Made by a program: the position numbers and the translations under genes. 64,000 nt of DNA from Sphingomonadales bacterium (lineage in GTDB: Bacteria; Pseudomonadota; Alphaproteobacteria; Sphingomonadales; Govanellaceae). Below the pieces are notes generated by a model, which saw only the letters and a program-made list of their open reading frames with translations, ran no database searches and was not told the origin of the DNA. The DNA is taken from positions 1 to 64,000 of the forward strand of contig JACFMS010000002.1 in assembly GCA_019455285.1 (NCBI GenBank). Reading direction: 5' to 3'. Positions 51,831 through 61,042 of the stretch are shown piece by piece (within the stretch, counting starts at the first letter, position 1; the number at the start of each line of letters is the position of its first letter).

Positions 51831-53431
51831 ACGATAATTTCCGTTCTCAGCGATTTCCGAAACGTTATGACGGCAACTTTTGCCGGTATACGTTTGTTAA
51901 ATTCCGGCGCATAAAAATAATCCGTGATTTCGATCTTATCCGCGCCAGAAAAAATAATCCCAAAATCCTGACATACAATTTTACCATCTCTAACTTCAGG
52001 ATTTGCATCGGGGTGAAAATGAAGTCGCGCCCGGCAAATTGCTCCTGCATGAGTGCCAGTTATATCGTCTTGAATGCTAACAGTGTGATCTGAGAAGTTG
52101 AATCTTCGATGATGCGTATACGCACCCCTGCCATAGCTTTTGATAATCCCCACCGCCTCATTATCCGATATTTTACGTTCAATAATTTTTGCGCGTCGGG
52201 CGACGCGGAACGACGCCCAGATTTCGCTTTGCTCCCGATCTTCAACTTGCACCGTATTGTGCGCCGCCGTTCCCCGTTCAGACAACCGGGCATCCCCCAT
52301 CTCATAGGTAGACGTTCCCGTGTCGACAATGATGGGCTGGCCATTGGCATAAAATTCGAAATTTAACATATCGCAATGGCCGTGACCGGGGATATAATCC
52401 GGCCCAATAGGGCCGATATCACCAAAAAAACTGAAGTTTTTGCCCTCATAACGAAAATAACCGCTGTGCGAAAGATCATTCATGCCCGGCAATAACGCTG
52501 CTGGTTGACTGATGCCTAATCGTTCTGCATAATCACTAAGTTCTTTATAGGTTGGTGTAATGCCATACGCGGCATCATTAAATAGCGGTGGCAGACCATC
52601 TGGTCGCGTCATGACGCAGAGCCATTTTAACGCTCGTACGGCCGCACCAGCCCATTCATTAGGAACAGGCACTGAGGCCATCCGCATGATGTTAATAAGA
52701 TCAAGCAAATCTTCCGTCAACAAAGCATGATAAGTGGTACTCAACTCAAAATGTCCGCCATCGGGGAGAAACTGTTCCTTAACTTGATCACAAAGGATTT
52801 TAAGTCCCTTGTGCAGCCAGCTCTCAGCTTCTGTACCTTTGAAAAAACTGCCGGCAAACACCAAGGCCTTGGCGTTGGCGAATAGATGATTGCCAAGAAG
52901 ATGGTATTCCAGACTTGCACACAGAAATCGCACCTGCACCGCCAGGCTCTGCATCGCATCAGCGGATAAGCTGCCGCCGGTCAGCGACCATTTGATCCAG
53001 TTGACGATACGAAGCGATAAAGGGTAAGGCTCCCAGCCAGTCCCATGCCCAGTTGGGTTATCCCGTAGCCATGCGGCGATCAACTGCTCTTTAAGGGGGG
53101 CCGGCGTTTTCGCGCATAACAGACCTTCGAAATAGTGAAGATTGTAGAGCCAGAGTTTTGGAATACCCGCATTATTCCAGTCCCTCGGCAACAAAAGTTG
53201 CCTCTCTTCATTCAAAAAGATGAAGCGACACTCTCCCAGATACGAGACAGGCTTATTTACGAAGGTTCGTGTAGAACCGGCCAAATGGCGCAACGGGTAA
53301 GCTGAAGTTGATATCTTCTTTGGCGGAAATAATTTTCTATGTATCCGGTTTATGACCTGGACAGGCCGCAAGTGACGTAGTGTACGCCAGTAGAGACCAA
53401 TCTGATACGCCCTTCGTATCATTGGCGTCAA
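51827..53431 (-). CDS. Heparinase II/III family protein
   Basis: A 534-residue protein: an N-terminal alpha/alpha toroid (YNLHYFEGLLCAK, GTGWEPYPLSLRIVNWIKW, YHLLGNHLFANAKALV) and a C-terminal beta-sandwich heparinase domain with YIPGHGHCDMLNFEFYANG and DTGTSTYEMGDARLSERGT. In polysaccharide gene clusters such proteins act on uronic-acid-containing glycans, as lyases or in assembly. No signal peptide is evident. The start is a TTG at 53429-53431, with AAAGG eight bases upstream; ATG 53422 is the alternative. Linkage to the two-domain dehydrogenase upstream (5-bp gap) is typical of such clusters. Confidence 0.85.
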   Translation of the reverse strand: MTPMIRRAYQIGLYWRTLRHLRPVQVINRIHRKLFPPKKISTSAYPLRHLAGSTRTFVNKPVSYLGECRFIFLNEERQLLLPRDWNNAGIPKLWLYNLHYFEGLLCAKTPAPLKEQLIAAWLRDNPTGHGTGWEPYPLSLRIVNWIKWSLTGGSLSADAMQSLAVQVRFLCASLEYHLLGNHLFANAKALVFAGSFFKGTEAESWLHKGLKILCDQVKEQFLPDGGHFELSTTYHALLTEDLLDLINIMRMASVPVPNEWAGAAVRALKWLCVMTRPDGLPPLFNDAAYGITPTYKELSDYAERLGISQPAALLPGMNDLSHSGYFRYEGKNFSFFGDIGPIGPDYIPGHGHCDMLNFEFYANGQPIIVDTGTSTYEMGDARLSERGTAAHNTVQVEDREQSEIWASFRVARRAKIIERKISDNEAVGIIKSYGRGAYTHHRRFNFSDHTVSIQDDITGTHAGAICRARLHFHPDANPEVRDGKIVCQDFGIIFSGADKIEITDYFYAPEFNKRIPAKVAVITFRKSLRTEIIV

Positions 53432-53436
53432 GATTT

Positions 53437-55590
53437 CTACCTTTGCTGCTCAATCATTTCCGCCGCCTTTATGCAGATAGCAGAGACCTCCATCAACTCC
53501 TCATAAGGAATAGGAGAATCCGCGCCAGCGACGATCCCCTTGATAAATTTCTCGCAACACGCTTGCTGGCCTTTATCCTGGCGGAAAGTCCTTACTCCAA
53601 CACCCTTCTCGCCATACCCTTTCAGCTGTCGGAAATTATCAACAACATATATTCTTCCCTCTTGGAATACCTCGATTCTTTCCTTTGGGAATGAGCGATG
53701 CCCATTGGCAAAGTAATGAATGGTCGCCAAAGATCCATTGGCGAACCGCAATGTCACTGAGGCTATATCATGATTGTCATGAATGCCCTTTGGCTGGGAC
53801 ATAGCCGCAGAAGTAACGTCGACAATGGACGACGCCGCCAGAAATCTCGACAAATCGATAAAGTGGCAAGCCTCGCCGATGATGCGGCCGCCGCCCAGTT
53901 CCGGATTCTGCACCCAGGAGTCGGACGGTATCGCCCCGGCATTACAAGTATATACAATGCTCATCGGAGCAGGGGATTTACCCAAATGCGCCTTCATTTT
54001 TTGAATTAGCGGCGCAAAGCGGCGATTATAGCCCACCATCAAACGAGGCGTCGATCCGCACTCATAGGCAGCGCGATACGCGGCATCAATCTGAGAAAGC
54101 TCATCCTGTCTCAACGCAAGCGGCTTTTCGACAAAAACATTTTTCCCTGCATTAAGCGCCTGGACTACGTAACGGGCATGAGAATTGTGCTGGGTACCAA
54201 TGATGACCGTATCGATCTCAGTATCGGAGAATATGCTATCCGTGTCCGTAGTACTGTATTCGAACCCCAGCTTGCCGCCGTGATAAGTTCCTGATACCCC
54301 TTGGGCGCTGGCTATCGTTTTCAGCCGAGACCCAGTTTTAGCAAAGGCAGGCAATAAAATACGCCCAGCATAGTTACCGGCGCCAAGTGCGCCTATGACT
54401 GGCTTGGCGATCCTAGAAATTACATTAGCGGCATTTCGCAATTTCAAGGTGCGGAGTTCGACCGCACTATCCGTTTTCTGTACCGTACCATAGTCGAGAA
54501 TAATGCCAAGCGCCGACCTATCATTCACCAATAAGTCATAGGCTTTCGCCGCATCCTCGAATGCAAAGCGATGGGTGCGCAAGGGCTCTAAGCGCAAACT
54601 CCCCGCAGCCATCATATCCAGAACAGCTTCAAAATTACGCTTTTCCGTCCAGCGCACGAAGCCAATCGGATAGTCATGCCCTTCCTGCTCGTATGTTGGG
54701 TCGTAACGCCCCGGCCCATAAGAGCAAGATACCTGGAAAGTTAGTTCTTTTTCATAAAAATCAGCGCGTTGCAACTCCAGACCAACCACCCCCACAAGAA
54801 CGATGCGGCCACGCTTGCGGCACATCGACGCCGCTTGGCGCATGGGTTCGTTGCTCTTGGAAGCAGCGGTGATGATGACGCCATCTACGCCATGGCCACG
54901 GGAAAATCTCTCCGCAGCTGAAATGGGATCCTCGCCAGCGCCAAGATTGACCACCTCGGCACCGAATTCCTTGGCCAACTTAAGCTTCTCGGGATCAAGG
55001 TCGATACCAAGCACCCGGCAGCCCTGCGCACGTAATATCTGGACCGCCATGAGGCCAATCAGCCCCAACCCCGTCACTACGAAACATTCGCCAAGCGTCG
55101 GCTGCGCCAACCGAATACCTTGCAGGGCGATGGCGCCAACTACCGTGAATACTGCGTCGTCATCAGCAACGCTTCCGGGTATGACGGCGCAGAGATTCTT
55201 GGGCACGCACACAACCTCGGCGTGACTGCCATTTGACACAACTCGGTCACCGACCTGAAACTCAGTCACCCCCTTACCGACTTCCAGCACGATCCCGACA
55301 TTGGAATATCCCATGGGCAAAGGCTGATCGAGCTTGGATTTGACGGCATCAATGGTCGGCATCAGCCCGTCCGTCTTGATCTTATCCAGCACCATTTTTA
55401 CTTTTTCCGGCTGCTGGCGCGCCTTTTCCAAATAGCCGGCGCGGCCGAAATCTACTAGCATTCTTTCAGTGCCGGCGGAGATTAAGGTACAGGAAGCCTG
55501 AATAAGCAGATTGCCATGCCTTACACCTGGCGAAGGCACCTCTACAATTTCACTACTACCATCCTTCAAACTTTGCAGTAACTGCTTCAT
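53437..55590 (-). CDS. Two-domain oxidoreductase: zinc-type alcohol dehydrogenase fused to Gfo/Idh/MocA
   Basis: A 717-residue fusion. Residues 1-370 form a medium-chain dehydrogenase (SCTLISAGTERMLVDFGRAG, VGDRVVSNGSHAEVVCVPKN, NAD site VVTGLGLIGLMAVQILRAQG). Residues 395-717 form a Gfo/Idh/MocA dehydrogenase (VIGALGAGNYAGRILLPAF, the EKPL motif in GKNVFVEKPLALRQDEL, HFIDLSRFLAA). Proteins of this build occur in O-antigen and exopolysaccharide clusters beside heparinase-like genes and are thought to oxidise a sugar-linked substrate. The exact substrate is unknown. Confidence 0.9.
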   Translation of the reverse strand: MKQLLQSLKDGSSEIVEVPSPGVRHGNLLIQASCTLISAGTERMLVDFGRAGYLEKARQQPEKVKMVLDKIKTDGLMPTIDAVKSKLDQPLPMGYSNVGIVLEVGKGVTEFQVGDRVVSNGSHAEVVCVPKNLCAVIPGSVADDDAVFTVVGAIALQGIRLAQPTLGECFVVTGLGLIGLMAVQILRAQGCRVLGIDLDPEKLKLAKEFGAEVVNLGAGEDPISAAERFSRGHGVDGVIITAASKSNEPMRQAASMCRKRGRIVLVGVVGLELQRADFYEKELTFQVSCSYGPGRYDPTYEQEGHDYPIGFVRWTEKRNFEAVLDMMAAGSLRLEPLRTHRFAFEDAAKAYDLLVNDRSALGIILDYGTVQKTDSAVELRTLKLRNAANVISRIAKPVIGALGAGNYAGRILLPAFAKTGSRLKTIASAQGVSGTYHGGKLGFEYSTTDTDSIFSDTEIDTVIIGTQHNSHARYVVQALNAGKNVFVEKPLALRQDELSQIDAAYRAAYECGSTPRLMVGYNRRFAPLIQKMKAHLGKSPAPMSIVYTCNAGAIPSDSWVQNPELGGGRIIGEACHFIDLSRFLAASSIVDVTSAAMSQPKGIHDNHDIASVTLRFANGSLATIHYFANGHRSFPKERIEVFQEGRIYVVDNFRQLKGYGEKGVGVRTFRQDKGQQACCEKFIKGIVAGADSPIPYEELMEVSAICIKAAEMIEQQR

Positions 55591-55603
55591 ACCCTTGCGC
55601 CTA

Positions 55604-56368
55604 TCATAGCATCAATGCGTCTTTTTCCGAACGAGACGGATAATTGATCAATACTGCTCTATATTTTCCTTTAAACACAAATAAACTCCCGGCGGCAGCT
55701 CCTATAATGCCAAACCGGCGAATGAGGGAGCGAACGTCATCCAGAGATGATGCGCCACCGAGGGCCGTTATTGGCAAAGACGTTTCGCTCCTGACCCGTT
55801 CAATGAGGTCTAGGTCGTATCCCTTCATTTCGCCATCACGATCTATTGAATTGATCACAATCTCGCCTGCACCCAGTTTCGCAACCTGCCTAGCAAAATT
55901 AGTCGGATCAAGGCCGGTTGCACGCGTACCGTTGTGTGTAAATATCTCGTAACGTCGCAGCAAACCTGATTTCTTCACGTCCATGACGAACACAATGCTC
56001 TGACTGCCAACCCGCACCGCCGCTTCTGAAATCAACTCCGGCGTTTGAACAGCCGCTGCACTTATGGCTACCTTTTCCACGCCCAGGCCAATAATCTGTT
56101 GCGTCTGCTCCACTGTCTTGATGCCGCCTCCATAGCAAAGAGGCATTCGACATTCAGCAGCGAGTCTTGCAATCAATGCGTAATTGGGCTCCCGCCGTTG
56201 CACGGTTGCGTCAATATCTAGAACAATTAGCTCATCGACCTCCTTTTCGTTAAAGATACGGACGGCGTTTATTGGATCTCCAACATACTTGAAATCGCTA
56301 AATCGAATGGTTTTTACCAATCCGTCATTCTTAATCAGGAGACAAGGGATTATTCTTGGACGCAACAT
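55604..56368 (-). CDS. HisF-like cyclase subunit for acetamidino-sugar synthesis (WbuZ type)
   Basis: A 254-residue TIM-barrel homologue of HisF, with the phosphate-site Asp pattern LIVLDIDATVQRREPN and SIDRDGEMKGYDLDLI. The start MLRPRIIPCLLIKNDGLVKT is that of the surface-sugar HisF2 branch, not the histidine-pathway enzyme. In Pseudomonas and other bacteria this protein works with a HisH-like glutaminase and an N-acetyl sugar amidotransferase to convert an acetamido group to an acetamidino group. All three lie together here. Gap to the HisH-like gene: three bases. Confidence 0.88.
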   Translation of the reverse strand: MLRPRIIPCLLIKNDGLVKTIRFSDFKYVGDPINAVRIFNEKEVDELIVLDIDATVQRREPNYALIARLAAECRMPLCYGGGIKTVEQTQQIIGLGVEKVAISAAAVQTPELISEAAVRVGSQSIVFVMDVKKSGLLRRYEIFTHNGTRATGLDPTNFARQVAKLGAGEIVINSIDRDGEMKGYDLDLIERVRSETSLPITALGGASSLDDVRSLIRRFGIIGAAAGSLFVFKGKYRAVLINYPSRSEKDALML

Positions 56369-56371
56369 CGG

Positions 56372-56983
56372 TTACAACTCAGCGAAATTTTTTAGTAGTT
56401 GAATGCCCCACCCATGACTTTTCTCAGGATGAAACTGTGTGCCGAAAACATTACCCGATCTCACGGCTGAAGGAAAATGCCCATTATAATCCGTTTCCGC
56501 CAGAATATCCTCCGGATTTGCTGGCGCGAAGTAATAGGAATGAAGAAAATAGAAACGAGGCGAATCTATGCCCTTGAAGAGACTAGAGACATCACGGGGA
56601 ATTACATCGTTCCACCCCATGTGAGGAAGATGGGTCTGCTGAGTAAATGCGCTTTCATTAAACCTGCGTACTTCCGCATCAATCCAACTCAATCCATTCA
56701 ATCGGCCTTCGTCACTTCTTTTGGCCATCATTTGCATGCCTACACAAACCCCAAGTACGGGTCTTTTCTTCCTCAGCACCAAACCGTCCAGACAGTCACG
56801 CATTCCAGATGCCTCAAGCCTGCTCATGGCCCAGTCAAACGCCCCCACCCCCGGGAGTATGATTTTCTCTGCTGTCGCCAGCTCCTCTGGAGTTTCTACA
56901 ATACGCGCTGGTATATTCAAGCGGTTATAAATGTTGACAAATGCCTGAATATTTCCCAGACCATAATTGACAATAACAATCAT
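56372..56983 (-). CDS. HisH-like glutaminase for acetamidino-sugar synthesis (WbuY type)
   Basis: A 203-residue class I glutamine amidotransferase that supplies ammonia to the HisF-like partner. Catalytic Cys is in LGVCVGMQMMAKRS, and the His/Glu pair in FHPEKSHGWG. It starts at ATG 56981-56983 (MIVIVNYGLGNIQAF), overlapping the amidotransferase stop (ATGA); a longer in-frame start lies inside that gene. Surface-sugar role inferred from its neighbours. Confidence 0.9.
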   Translation of the reverse strand: MIVIVNYGLGNIQAFVNIYNRLNIPARIVETPEELATAEKIILPGVGAFDWAMSRLEASGMRDCLDGLVLRKKRPVLGVCVGMQMMAKRSDEGRLNGLSWIDAEVRRFNESAFTQQTHLPHMGWNDVIPRDVSSLFKGIDSPRFYFLHSYYFAPANPEDILAETDYNGHFPSAVRSGNVFGTQFHPEKSHGWGIQLLKNFAEL

Positions 56984-58116
56984 CTCTTGCCGCCGACTTC
57001 CAGCCTGAGCATTTTCATTACCCACGCGCCCCAGTCATAAATCTGCCGCTGTGACTTATAATCACGATATGTTTTTTTTGGTAAGTTCAGATAACTATTC
57101 AACTCCTCCACGCTTATACCCAGTTTGCTCGCCACATACTCTATGTCATGTCCGATCGTTGCCTCGTCGTAAGGAGGTAGCTTCAATTTCTCTAGGGCCT
57201 CTTCGCGAGTCATCTGTCCCGTCAGAATGAGGCTGGAATATTGAACCCTCCTGACATCATAACCAAACCGCGTCGGCAACCAATAACTCTCATAAAATCT
57301 TGTGAAGCGTGACTCAAAATGCTTCTGCGGGTAGGGCTGCCAGCCAAATTTTTCGATCAGCAGATTCATTGCATCTTTCTTGACGTATGGAACAAAATTA
57401 AGCGGTCTGACAACCCTTATTCCCTTGATGTAGGGCAAGAAGATTTTATGCCAGAGAATCGATGTTACTGGGAATTTGGCAAGTGGACGTTCTCCAAAGT
57501 GATTGTGAATATCGCGAAGCTGCACTGAATCGGACTGATAGTACATCCATTCTACTGGGTTACGGACACATTCTGTCGATAAGTTTGCGCCAGTGAGAAT
57601 ATATTTGACTTTGTACTGCTCCGCAAATTTATACATGGTTGTAAAAAAAGCATGATCTTGTGGCGTATCAATATGGGGAACACCAGACTTAAAAAATGCC
57701 AACTGAAGGTCTTTCATCTCCTCCCAATCAATGACTTCCGTATAAAGGTCGAGTCCTAACCCATCTACCAGTTTCTCAATATTATTGACCGCTTCCTGTG
57801 AATTCCACCCCGCATCCACATGGAAAACCAATGGGCGCAGCCCAAGCTTGTCTTTGGCAATATAGGTCAGATACGAGCTATCGATGCCACCACTCATGCC
57901 GATGATGCAGTCAAAGTCCTTGCCTCTTCCTGCTGATTTTATCTTCTCTATTATAAGTTCAAGTTTTCTCTGTCCTCGTTCACCAGTTCGCCAATTCGAC
58001 AAGGTATGGTGATAAAAGGTATTACAATGGTCGCAGACCCCCTTCTCGTCGAAGGTTATCATGGAATCTGTGGTATCCATTACGCAATTGGAGCAGATTT
58101 GGTATTGGCGAGCCAT
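56980..58116 (-). CDS. N-acetyl sugar amidotransferase (WbpG/PseA-like)
   Basis: A 378-residue ATP-pyrophosphatase-type amidotransferase that would turn an N-acetyl group on a nucleotide sugar into an acetamidino group, using ammonia from the HisH/HisF-like pair. The PP-loop is IGMSGGIDSSYLTYI; an N-terminal zinc-type element, CSNCVMDTTD...CDHCNTF, is typical. It heads the three-gene amidation module. The product is probably an acetamidino-modified uronic or nonulosonic acid; which one cannot be told from sequence. Confidence 0.9.
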   Translation of the reverse strand: MARQYQICSNCVMDTTDSMITFDEKGVCDHCNTFYHHTLSNWRTGERGQRKLELIIEKIKSAGRGKDFDCIIGMSGGIDSSYLTYIAKDKLGLRPLVFHVDAGWNSQEAVNNIEKLVDGLGLDLYTEVIDWEEMKDLQLAFFKSGVPHIDTPQDHAFFTTMYKFAEQYKVKYILTGANLSTECVRNPVEWMYYQSDSVQLRDIHNHFGERPLAKFPVTSILWHKIFLPYIKGIRVVRPLNFVPYVKKDAMNLLIEKFGWQPYPQKHFESRFTRFYESYWLPTRFGYDVRRVQYSSLILTGQMTREEALEKLKLPPYDEATIGHDIEYVASKLGISVEELNSYLNLPKKTYRDYKSQRQIYDWGAWVMKMLRLEVGGKR

Positions 58117-58126
58117 TTGTTACCTA

Positions 58127-59245
58127 CTAGATGCTTTTCTCGAATACTTTCATGTAGCTATGAAAGACCTGCTCCCAAGAGGGCAATGCCCGCAGAACTT
58201 GTCTTCCCCTTTGGATTTTAAGCTGCCTGCCTTCAGGATCATTAAGACTTTCCAAAATTCTATCCAAGATGTTACGGTAATCAAGTGGGTCAAAATAGTA
58301 AGCCGCATCCCCACATAAGTCTTTAGCAAAGTCTAGATCACTAGTGTAAATTGGCTTTCCATGGAACATCGCTTCCACATATGTACCCGAAAACGATTCC
58401 AATAAGGTTGGCATTAATAGCCCATCGGTTTGAGCATAGAGAGAGGGGACATCATTCATTGCGACAGGCCCGACATTATGGATGATGTCCTGCAACCCAC
58501 GTCGCTTCACCTGCTGTAAAAACTCTTTCGCTTTGCGATGTTGTTCGGGAGAGATTGTAATAATAATACGAATCTTCTCACCACGAGCGAGAATTTCCTC
58601 TGCCAATGGAAGGAATATCTCTATATTTTTGTGAGTATAGTAATGGGTCAGATAAAGCAACTTTACGCCATCACCTAATTTGAAATCATGTGTGAATTTC
58701 CCTGTAAGGTTATCTAGAGACACAGCGTTAGGAATCACTTCTACGTATTCCAGATCATATATTTTTTCTAGACGACGCTTTATCAGACCAGTTTGAGCGA
58801 TCATTAAATCCACATACTTTAAGTTCTTCTTAAAATAAAACAGCTTTGCCTTACGTATTAGCCAACCCTTAAAGTCCATCACCTTCCATGCGTAAGAATC
58901 TGGGAATACTGCATAGGACCAATCAAATAAAAAAATCTGCGTAGATGGGGTTGGCATAGGTATATCTGCCAGATTAAAAACCAGATCACAGGATTTATTG
59001 CGGACTATTTTAGGCAATATCCAACAATTCACCAAGGGAAGAAGCAGGGTTTTATTATAGATTTCTGGAAAATCTAGGATACGAATATGTTCACATTGGA
59101 ATGGTCTATATGCATCAGCGCTCGGCGTCAGGAACCAATAACGATCTTTAGTAGGATGCTGGTGTAATAGAGACAAAAAATTGGTTAGGATGCTTTTGCC
59201 ACCCCCGCTTTTAGCGCTTATTCCGTTGACGAAGATTTCTACCAT
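58127..59245 (-). CDS. Glycosyltransferase, family GT4
   Basis: A 372-residue GT-B glycosyltransferase: glycine-rich N-terminal loop (MVEIFVNGISAKSGGGKSIL), the second-domain start GDGVKLLYLTHYYTHKNIEI, and the acceptor/donor motif PTLLESFSGTYVEAMFHGKP with two spaced Glu residues. The start is ATG 59243-59245, two bases after the upstream gene's stop. The sugar is unknown. The region is AT-rich compared with the chromosome, as usual for surface-sugar genes. Confidence 0.85.
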   Translation of the reverse strand: MVEIFVNGISAKSGGGKSILTNFLSLLHQHPTKDRYWFLTPSADAYRPFQCEHIRILDFPEIYNKTLLLPLVNCWILPKIVRNKSCDLVFNLADIPMPTPSTQIFLFDWSYAVFPDSYAWKVMDFKGWLIRKAKLFYFKKNLKYVDLMIAQTGLIKRRLEKIYDLEYVEVIPNAVSLDNLTGKFTHDFKLGDGVKLLYLTHYYTHKNIEIFLPLAEEILARGEKIRIIITISPEQHRKAKEFLQQVKRRGLQDIIHNVGPVAMNDVPSLYAQTDGLLMPTLLESFSGTYVEAMFHGKPIYTSDLDFAKDLCGDAAYYFDPLDYRNILDRILESLNDPEGRQLKIQRGRQVLRALPSWEQVFHSYMKVFEKSI

Positions 59246-59247
59246 CT

Positions 59248-60285
59248 TTATGGTCTGTACTTCAGCGCTTGCAAAAATCCTTCTGCCATTTTTTCCACCG
59301 TGCAATACTGCGAGTAGTAAGCATATGCCCCTTCCCCCAAAGAGCGCGCAAAATCCATATCTACTGCCAAACGCAGCATATGTTCCGCTAAGGATTGGGG
59401 ATTGTCTTCACTAAGTATTCCATTCTCCCCCGATTTAATATTGGCCATTTCGCCACCGGAAATCGCGTTCTTCTTAGTGAGGAAAGGAACGCCAAAAGCC
59501 ATGCTCTGCAATACGGCAAGGCCTGCCTGACCAAAAGAAACAGAGGCAATAGCCTCTTTATAATATTTTTCCAAAACCTTTGGATTATTTATTGATCCTG
59601 CCAAAACAACTTTATCTACTAGACCTTCTTTTACAATCAAAGACTGAAGATTTTCCCGCTCTGGTCCCTCTCCAATAATTATATATTGTAAGTCTCGCCC
59701 AGTTTTTTGTAATACCTTATTAAAAGCTTGGATAGTTATATCGTTTTGTTTGCGAGCATCTAAAGAACCAACGTTGATGAATTTATTTTTGATAGGATAT
59801 GTAAAACAAGGAACCCGATCAGGAACATGAAATGTGTTGTTGGCTAAAAATAACTTGTCGCGTTCCAATCCGAGCCTATTAAAATACTCCAAGGAGAGGT
59901 GATTATAAAAGACGATGGGATTATCGCGATGGGCAATCCAAAGCTTTGCCTTAAGGGCAAGGGTGCTTGCTCCTTTATCCAAACCCCACCATATCCAGGG
60001 GATTTTATGATCCCATCTATACATCGCCAACATAATATTTAGCCAGCGTACATCGAACATAGCAATAATTGCTTCGATGGGCAGCGTTGAAAGCGTCTCC
60101 AATAGCCGCTGTTGCCACCAAAATGGGCCAATTTTTCTGACAGGTACTATAATTTCTTTATATTTATCACCTGGATTACAATTAGGTTCGCCTGAATGAA
60201 GAACGGCAACCTCAAAATGTTTGCACAGCTCATTGTAAAAGGGCCTTCGATAGTGCAACAGTTTATTTTGAATAACCAGGATCAT
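59248..60285 (-). CDS. Glycosyltransferase, GT4-like
   Basis: A 345-residue GT-B enzyme: MILVIQNKLLHYRRPFYNEL, second-domain FINVGSLDARKQNDITIQAF and YIIIGEGPERENLQSLI, then SFGQAGLAVLQSMAFGVPFL as the donor-site motif. Typical of transferases building branched O-antigens. It is tightly spaced (two bases) to the downstream glycosyltransferase gene. Donor and acceptor unknown. Confidence 0.83.
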   Translation of the reverse strand: MILVIQNKLLHYRRPFYNELCKHFEVAVLHSGEPNCNPGDKYKEIIVPVRKIGPFWWQQRLLETLSTLPIEAIIAMFDVRWLNIMLAMYRWDHKIPWIWWGLDKGASTLALKAKLWIAHRDNPIVFYNHLSLEYFNRLGLERDKLFLANNTFHVPDRVPCFTYPIKNKFINVGSLDARKQNDITIQAFNKVLQKTGRDLQYIIIGEGPERENLQSLIVKEGLVDKVVLAGSINNPKVLEKYYKEAIASVSFGQAGLAVLQSMAFGVPFLTKKNAISGGEMANIKSGENGILSEDNPQSLAEHMLRLAVDMDFARSLGEGAYAYYSQYCTVEKMAEGFLQALKYRP

Positions 60286-60346
60286 TTAGTATTTGCCCCA
60301 GTAATTGAAAGATCCAGCCAGAGAACTATTATTCAAAACAAAATCT

Positions 60347-61042
60347 TTATTTATTCTGCCATAATAAATAATTGTGGTCATCCAAAGAAAATTTATTAAA
60401 TCCAAAGCTACAAATACGATCAACAATTCGCTTAGTATCGGCCTCACTATATCGAGGAACAGCATGGTGGTGAAATTCGATAAATATCTGTTTGAAGGGA
60501 GTAAGGTCTGCTCTATCTACTCTATCAAGCAATCTATACTCGGCCCCTTCGACATCAAGCTTTAAGATGTCTACATTAGCCACGCCGATATGCTTCAATA
60601 AGGAGTTTAATGTCATCGCCCTTACTTCATAACTTATTATTTCGTCATCTCGTACATTCTTATGGTCGTTCATTAGCGAACCACTTTCATTAGTCCGACT
60701 CTCATGAAAAGTCAGTACTCCATCTTCAGCGCTAATAGCAAAAGGAAGAAAAATAAAATGATTGCTGTTCTCTTTCTCAAATTTTTCTAAAGCATGTCTA
60801 TGCTTCATTGTAGGATCAATAGCGTATGCCTTAACTCCGTACCGCTCTATCATCATCCGGGAGAAATCAGCTTCGTAGCTGCATCCGGCATCAATAACAA
60901 CAGAATCTGGCGTTAAGCGTGGTATATATAAAAAATTGGGTTTTTCATATATAAGCCCTATTTTCCTAGCCCCCCAAAGTCTAACAGCCTTCTTTGAGAA
61001 GCGATTAATTTTATGCATTACTCTTCGGAAGATTTTCATCAT
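60347..61042 (-). CDS. FkbM-family methyltransferase
   Basis: A 231-residue SAM-dependent methyltransferase. Motif I is SVVIDAGCSYEADFSRMM, and the FkbM signature VDILKLDVEGAEYRLLD and FIEFHHHAVPRYSEADTK follow. Members O-methylate sugars in surface glycans. It overlaps the asparagine synthase-like gene by four bases. Target sugar unknown. Confidence 0.87.
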   Translation of the reverse strand: MMKIFRRVMHKINRFSKKAVRLWGARKIGLIYEKPNFLYIPRLTPDSVVIDAGCSYEADFSRMMIERYGVKAYAIDPTMKHRHALEKFEKENSNHFIFLPFAISAEDGVLTFHESRTNESGSLMNDHKNVRDDEIISYEVRAMTLNSLLKHIGVANVDILKLDVEGAEYRLLDRVDRADLTPFKQIFIEFHHHAVPRYSEADTKRIVDRICSFGFNKFSLDDHNYLLWQNK

